Below the pieces are notes generated by a model. The model saw nothing but the letters and a program-made list of their open reading frames with translations. It was not told the DNA's origin and searched no databases. Positions 56,671-64,000 of a stretch of DNA of 64,000 bases are shown here, one piece after another. The stretch is from Andrena cerasifolii (taxonomy: Eukaryota > Arthropoda > Insecta > Hymenoptera > Andrenidae). The stretch covers positions 4,878,001 through 4,942,000 of the forward strand of contig NC_135133.1 of assembly GCF_050908995.1 (NCBI RefSeq), written 5' to 3'. Position numbers and translations under genes: made by a program. How positions within the stretch are numbered: the stretch's first letter is position 1; every line of letters starts with the position of its first letter.

Positions 56671-59600
56671 GCCGCGTTTCTGTAAACTTTCCGGCTTTGT
56701 TTTACCGCTGTTAAAGCCCGAGCGCGCGCCCTCCACCCGCGAGAAACCGCCCCGGATCCCGAGCAACCCCGCGGCCGGGATCGTTCCCGGAGAGTATTCT
56801 TATGCTCGGGGCTGAAGGCGACGTCCACGAGGTCGCTCTTTGGCGTCGGGAATTCCCTGAATATCTACGTGTACCTAGCGCGCATCGATAATTAATATTC
56901 CAGCCGCGAAAGCAAGAATTTCACTCGGCCGATGTTATTAATAATTTCGATTATGCCACTACGTAGAGTATCCCGCCCGAGGCAAAGTAAACGCCAGCTG
57001 TCCTCGTGCCTCGCCGTTTTTGCAGCGATAATATGACGTCGGTGATGCGCGCACCAAATGGTTCCCACAGATTTTCGTTCGGTCGTTGAATATTTACAAA
57101 TTGTTTTTTCTCCTTTTTAGGTCACCAGTGCAGGCCTGTGAGTTTCACACGCGACCATGAGCACGAGAATTTATACGGGCGAGTAGGAAAGTTTGCCAAT
57201 AGTTGGTGCGTACTGCGTGGACATCGATAGCCGCGCGCGAATTAACGAATATCGGAGTGTAACGAGCCGTGTTGCACCGGGAAAGCCAAGTGTTTTCCTG
57301 ACAATTTTAACCCTTTGCTAGCACCCACCAAGTGCATCGTATCGCGTGTCAACATTCGAGAGTCCTGTTCGAGGTTCGCAGGAGCGTGACGAAAGGACCA
57401 GGGAAAAGGTAGAAGACCAAGAGCGATGGGTTTTCCCAGCAGGACGGGCCCATATGCAGCGCGGGACGGCGCACACGCGACGCATCCGCGTAGGTATCCG
57501 CTCGTTCGCATGGCGAAATTCAATAAAGCCGGATACCAGGGCGCATAAACCGAGCCCGGTGGCACGAAGTTGTTGATGTCGTTAATTTCCATCGTGTTAG
57601 GGATTAGAGTTGCCTCGCCCTGTTTCGGCTAACCCCTGTGTGCGCTGGCGGTGTAAGCACGTTACCGGGACAGAGAGCACTGAAGAGAAATGAGACGTGA
57701 AAGAAGAGGTAGACTGCAGAGGGCCAAGATCCGTTCAGCTCGCCGCGCCACCCCCGACAATGTTGTTTTAGACGTTCTCAAAGGAGAGACACAGTCCCGT
57801 AGAATGTTATGTCAGCTTTGGCCCCCGCGGCTGGCTGCGACCGCCCCTCCCACCAAACTGTATAATAATGATAAGCAAACACGCAAGTGTAGCGGAAGGC
57901 CGACGGTACTCATGAAAAATGCATTCCACGGTAGGAACCAGCGACGCGACACCTCGTCGATCACTCTAATCGGTCCACGAGGAAACGACTGGCCGTGAAA
58001 TTGTTTCACCAGCTCCCGCTTTCCCTGTCCCTTTTCCATCCCCGGCCGCCAGTTGCGGGAAATACGGTTCGGGACCGGCTCTGGGTTTGTAATTTCACGC
58101 GTTGAGTGCCCCACGATTCGTTTGCCATGGAATGCATCTGCGCGGATATTGGACTCCGCTGAGACGTTCCTCGTGCTTCCTGACGTTCCAAGAGTGTATA
58201 CTCTAAAATTGAAATTGAATCAAAAGGCGCTACCCCGACGGGCGTCGAACTGGCAGGAGCTAAAGTCAACTGCAGCCTCGGCGACTCAAGAGAACAGTAA
58301 ACACCCCGGAGGGTTTCGATTTTTCCACTCGTGTCTCTTGAAGAATCACGATGTGGAGTCACGATCTAGTCGTGTTAAATTCATGCCGAGATGATTAGTC
58401 CGGTGGACGAGGGCGACCCAAATAAAGAGAAAGGAGTGGCGCGGCACACGTATTCCGCGTAAATTCCCAAGTCGACGATATCTCTGAATAGTGCGCCGCC
58501 GTTGGAAAACGTTTCAATCCGGCCTCCCTCGTTATTAAGACCGTCTGAGCGTTCGAATTTTTCCGCAGAATGGAGCCACGGAATTGGGACGTGCCGCGCG
58601 TATTCCGCACACGTGCAAATGCTTCTCGTTGATTGCGTGGCCGTGCCACCCACCGCCGCCATCGCCATCGCGGAAAATTGTATTTAAAGGCGTATTGGCG
58701 GCGTTGTTATCTCCGTTTTTTTTTTCTTCCCCCGGTCGAGGGCAGCTGCTTCATAGACAAGAGGCCACGCTATTCGTGCCACTGAAAAGCGGACGGAAAG
58801 AAAGAGGCTGCGCCGGCATGCCGCGGGTGCTCCATTCTGAAATATAAAACTAACCGAGCGCGCATCCCGCTAAGAAAACACCCTCGTTATCCTTCATTTC
58901 CCCAGATTCACGACTAATTAACCAAGTTTTTCGCCGGAATCGTTATCTTGTTTTTCCGTTTTAAGTTCAAACGGAGCCGCCAGGAGCGCGAGCCGCGTGG
59001 AAGACAGAGCAGGAGCGAGAGAGGCGACGAGCGGTAATAAAGCACAGAGTGGTTCCGTTTCTTGGCCCGTACAACCCCGTCCGCGGACGGGGTTATTAAA
59101 TAAATTATTCCCCAGCAACTAAGCATTTATCAACGTTAGAGGCAAAGTCCAGGCGTAATGAACCGCGAAACTTATGTACATATTAATCCCGCGTTTCATT
59201 GCAGTCTTAATTCGCTGCGAACGTGTCGCGTTTGATGGGACGCGAGAGGCCCAGCGAACAGCTTCATCATCCACTCGTTGCAATTTCGCATGGACGCCCT
59301 GTGCGGTTTAAAAGGGGGGCATAAATATTAGCGTTCCGTGTCTAATGTTCCCTCGAATCTTCGCTGCAAGTTAGTTTTCCTCGGGAAGCTGCGCCATCGG
59401 TTTCGCCGGAGGTGGCTGACTAATTGTAAGCTACTTCCACTGAAGCGAGGGAGCTCCCGCCAGGAAGCTGGTCGATCGACCCGTTTGCGCAAGGAGCAAC
59501 CTCTGTTTAAACGAAATAATAACTCGATCGCGAGTGCGATTACGTGGACGCGGCTGCTCGAGCGTGGTCGAAACGCGGGGACACCGTTGAACCTGATTAA

Positions 59601-62600
59601 CGAAGTAGCACTCGAAATTCCAATAATTATTCGGTCCCACGTTGCGATAATGATCTCTCCAAGGACGGGGCCGGCAGTCATTAGCCCGGCAACGCCTTCC
59701 GCGCAGGGTATTATCGTTTCAATGAACAGCAGAACGCACGGGTTATTAACTCGCGCACGTAAGAGCCGCGAATTAACATCGTAATTTGACCGTCATTACG
59801 GTAGCCCAATTACGGCCGCTCCTGTTGAAAATATTCAGTGTCCTTTCAGCGCCGGGATGCACTTCCAAAGACGTTACATCCCGCCGTTAACGACGACGTT
59901 AAGAAATCCCGGTGCGATGTCCACAAATTCCCGTGCTTCTTCAGCAACGCGTTGCGAGACAGCTCGGTGAATGCTGTTTTAAGAAGGGTGGAATCGCGAT
60001 TGACCCGTTTCCTCTGCGGAGTTTAATTTTTAATCGACACGGCTGGGGGATCGGCGGTGGTCCCGGGATGAACAGAGACCCGGTCGAAAACGCGACGGGC
60101 TTTTTTCGTTGCCGAACGATGGCCGAACGTGGCAGACAGTAAAATTGCGGTCGGGCAGGAACGTTGACGTGCGCAGACCGCAGTTTCTAACCGAGCGGAA
60201 CGAAAATATCGGCGCGCCGTCGAAGTGCATGGCCAATTAAATATCCTGGATGCGCGCGTGCACGCTCAGCCGCAGCGCATGGCGACGATTCGTCCCTTTT
60301 TTTTTTCGCCGGCCCTTCGAACACCATATTCGCCCGCGCCACGGGAAAGAATAATATTTTAATAACAATGCATCAATTGTCAGTCCATGCTGCGCGCGCG
60401 AGTTCCAAAGGGCTGAGCTGCGAATGGCCCCAGCCTTTTCGTGTACCGTTTGCGCGAATATTGTATCATCCTCTGGTTAATTATTTATCGATTGTGCCGC
60501 ATGAAGCGAGCCTCTGGACACATTAGATCCGACACACTTCTTTACGGCACTTCTAAAAGTGTGGAAACTTTTCCGATGGAAAAGGAACGTTTCGCGTGGC
60601 GCTTGCTGCAGCGAAGATATCGCCCTGGAAGGCTGACGATGCAGAGTATGCAGGCTACCTCGGCCACAAAATCGTTCACGAAAAGTGGCAAGATGACTAC
60701 GCTCGCGGAAGTTCGCTGACGACAGACACTTCGTAGCAGACGGATATAAATTTCAAGGAGGAGGGTAAAACTAGCCGGAAAGTTCGCGCGGAACGACATT
60801 GTCGCGAAGCCCTAACCGTTTCGTTTCCGCGGGGGTACCGGAAGCTCGTTTAATACTCCGGGCCCGTGTACACACCGAAGGCAGCCGGGGAGAATCGAGG
60901 CAACGGACTCCCAAGCAGTCATATTAATCGAAAATAAAGTTAGCCAGCTAAAATAGCCGCGGGTGCCACGGAAGTCCCGCAAACTCTCGGGGCTGTAAAT
61001 TCGAGAAAACCGGCGCCCGTAGTCGCGCGAGCGAGCAGCGCGCGCTGAATTAGCGGGCCGTAAGGGTGATTTTATTAATTTCCACTCCGCTCCGTCCCGT
61101 GTGTGTAATTTGTGAAACAGCAACGATTATTGGATGGGATTCATTCGATTTAGCCCGTGTTTCTGGGAATCGAACTGAGCTGTTCCCGGTGTCTCGGGAG
61201 GGCGACGTTTCCGCGGAGATGCGCCGCGTAATTGCGAATTGTCGGGGAATAGTTAATTATCTTGGGTAACGGGAATGGCTGTGCAGCAAGTTGCGGAGCA
61301 GAAACATCTGGCAGTGAATTCTTTGAAATACGCGGTAACATTTAAAACGCTGTGCGTAGTCGCAAATAAACTAAAATTAAAGTATACAGTGAACCGACTG
61401 TAATTCCCAGCGCGAAACGAATTAATGCAGCTGTACGTACAGGTGTACTTGTACCTATAATGGCGTTTTGATTTAACAGAAAATTCGTACCGACCCACTC
61501 GATATGCAGTGCGTACTCGAAATCGTTGATGACGCGCAGCGAGTAGCAAAATCCGATCTGAAATAATCTCGCATCAGGGAGTTAACATTCTCAACGGGAA
61601 AACACTTCTGGAAAGTGTTTTCGGACTGTCATCGCCACGGCGTAAAAGGACATGTAGCAAAATATTGACACATTACGTGACAGCGAGTATAAAATGGAAA
61701 ATATCGATCCCAGCAGGACGCGACGCCGGTTGGGGGGGAGGGCCAGGCCGCCTCCTTTTTGTTAATAACGAATCCCCCGGTTTTTCTCTTAATTCGTCGG
61801 CGCCCGATACGGCAACGCGTGTAACGCGTTCAAAGTCCGTCCAATAATATGCCGCGGAAATTCAATTAAACTTCGCCAAACTTCATAATTGCGTCCCGTT
61901 CGCCTTGTCCTTTTTATCTTTATTGCCGGGTCGCGAAACTTTTCGGCTGGAAACAGTTTATCCAGCGACACCCGCGCGATTATATCGACACACGGCCGGG
62001 CCGATTATTTTTTCTCCGCGCCGCGTTTCGCCCCGCCTTTGTTCTCCTTTTCCACGTTCCTGGAACGCGTGTTTGCTTTTGATAGAGTTTCGCGTCAGCT
62101 GCGCAAGCAAGCTTCGTTTGTTGATACTGGCCCGTGCGTCGGACGGTGATTTTTAACTTCCGCGCGCGGAGAAGATTTTGCAAGTCGAACGAGGGGGCAA
62201 TTCTGCTCGACTGTTTTCAAACGTGGATAAAGGCTCGGGCAATTCTGAACGATCGCGGGGGATTTTCATGTTCCCCCGTCTGCTTTATTCCTGGTGGAAG
62301 CGCAGAGATTGCTTTGTAAGAATCTCGCTCTAATAAGCCATCGATTTAGGTACTTTAAGGAGCTGGGCTTGCGCACAGGCGCTTTCGTTCCATTTAAAAG
62401 AACGGAAGTCATACACGAAAGCTTAAAGACATATTAAAGTTGTTGCCGGTAAAAAGTACGCCCCCGAGCGATATTCCGAGCTCTAACGGGTTGGAGGAGG
62501 GTAAGTAAAAAGGAAGGCGAGAGAGCAAGGAATTCGGTGCACTCATTACGCTATAATTGAAGATTACAGTCGAATGCCGAACACAAATGCCTTAAAACCT

Positions 62601-64000
62601 GAATGCTGCAGCATATTTTCGAGACTGCCTGGTATCTCAGACCAAGAAAGCAGGAAGAAAGCGTACTATGCGAAACCCTCAGACTTGCATTTTCGGTAAA
62701 AGATTCTACGTTCCATGAATCCCCACGGTCGAGAAGTTTCGGATATTAAAAATGTCTCTGGAATAGCATCTGCTTCTAACTTCAACACAGGCTTCCATTC
62801 CCGCTGAATGCTAATTCAAAGAATCCCCGCGGCTGAACGACTACGAAATGCCATCGGTTGTTTCCATCGAAACGCAGCGCTATTACCACCGCGACCTCAA
62901 GCTTTTACAGCGCAGCGGCAGTTGCATTTTCAATGAGCCTCCGTGGTCCGCGAGCTTGAAGCGCCAGGAATTCCTATCAAAACACAGCTACCATTCTCCT
63001 CGAGCTGTACATATTTGCAAAGATCGCCAAGAATCGCAGAGTTGCGCGCAGACGGCACAGGCGTATGAGCCAGAAGAATGAGGCCTCGGCCTCGCGTTTC
63101 CACGGCGGGGTACGTCCACGAATTTCCTCATCGAACGTCATTCTTTCCCCCCGTCGGGCGGAATAGCGGTCTCCTCTCGATACGAGGGGCCCACGGACCC
63201 GGAAGCCCGTCGCGCAGCAGACTGCAAGGTGTTCAAAGCCGGCGATGACTCGCGATGCACCCTGCGGCTGGATGCACTCGGATAAAGATCTCCCGCTCCG
63301 ACTGGTCGCGAACAGTAAACACGACTGCAACCTTTTAGCGTGTAACAGCGTGTTCCGCGATGTATACTCGGCCGGGAATGGTCCCTTGAAAGGCGGCGCG
63401 GAGCCACGGCGCTCGCCTCCGCGGAGAAGAACGGATCCCCCCCGCCGCACTCCACCTCCCGCGGATGCAAATATCCGTGGCCCCGACGGGATTGTTTTTA
63501 ATTATTGTTTATTATCGGGGCGATGTTGCGCCGCTCCGTGCTCCGCATTGTTCCCCCGGGGGAAATGCTGCGCGAGTAAAGGGTTAATACGCCAAGTGCG
63601 TTGCCCAGCGCGGGGGTAAAAACCGGCGGATAACGTCGCTATCCCGCGCCCTATTGTTTCCCACCAGGGCTATCGCGCGCAATTCTTTTCGGCTGTTTCC
63701 GCGTTATTCGCAGTTTCGGCCACTTAGTGCCCGTTCCCGCTGCCCCGGGAATATTAAACAGGGGAATTTCGAAGGAATACGGCCGCCCGCGGCCTCCCTT
63801 CTTCCCTGCAAATGCGAGTTTAGTGAAGGGGTTCCGAGTGCACAGCTACGGGGGGAGGAAATTAACGAATCCCGAGCATGGCGTCCGCGGCCGCGGCGAA
63901 TGTTAATCCTCCGAAATGAAATTGAAAGTTGCGCGTGTCGGAAATGCGGCAGCCGTAGTTATCGGTACGGAGGATCCTTGGAGGGGTTTCGCGGGGCACC
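56671..64000. other. Non-coding stretch to the window end
   Basis: No gene recognised in 7.3 kb. A textbook acceptor (TTGTTTTTTCTCCTTTTTAG, ending 57120) is followed by a 36-codon open frame ending TAG at about 57231. A minus-strand frame from a true ATG at 57592 runs 116 codons. Neither matches a known family. An AT-rich patch lies at about 61310-61460. Confidence 0.4.

Noticed and set aside
57305..57330. TTAACCCTTTGC resembling a piggyBac-type end
   Set aside because: No inverted partner end was found at a reasonable distance.
57242..57592. 116-codon minus-strand frame starting with a true ATG (MEINDINNFVPP...)
   Set aside because: The first 30 residues look protein-like, but the rest is low-information, no domain is recognised and no donor or neighbour supports it.

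Overview
This is a metazoan nuclear window, most likely from a holometabolous insect and plausibly a hymenopteran (bee, ant or wasp). The evidence is two spliced animal genes, GC-rich DNA with no depletion of CpG, AT-rich DNA confined to discrete islands that are mostly small non-autonomous DNA transposons, and very long stretches without recognisable coding sequence. The order-level assignment is inference. Most open frames here are chance products of CpG-rich, stop-poor DNA.

Layout. Bases 1-10881 hold no confident exon. They contain a Transib-like element (1693-2147), a 668-bp inverted-repeat MITE (3741-4408) and a 613-bp fold-back element (10052-10664). They may be one large intron of the gene that follows. 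At 10882-13562, plus strand, lie the last four coding exons of the histone demethylase LSD1/KDM1A (Su(var)3-3): the C-terminal half of the amine-oxidase domain, with the catalytic lysine, the FAD-contacting GEHT segment and the natural stop. A second, deleted copy of the 668-bp MITE family sits in its first visible intron. A two-exon gene for a CFAP53/CCDC11-type coiled-coil axonemal protein follows at 17101-18809 on the same strand. The two genes have no evident functional link: one acts in chromatin, the other in the ciliary or flagellar axoneme.

From about 19 kb to 64 kb no gene could be recognised. The structure there is repetitive: a 28-29-bp degenerate minisatellite (21.0 kb), TTAA-flanked elements (24.6, 47.9 and 50.9 kb), a hAT-like element with subterminal repeats (28.85-29.84 kb), a TA-flanked element (31.9 kb), and several old, long-period local repeats (26.1-27.6, 36.8/37.4, 39.8, 42.9-43.6 and 53.9-56.7 kb). 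For most transposons both ends and the target-site duplication could be read directly. A few isolated stretches look like exons (acceptor, open frame, GTAAGT donor), at 21262-21461 (+) and 9256-9004 (-), but match nothing recognised. No tRNA, rRNA, known microRNA or CRISPR was seen.
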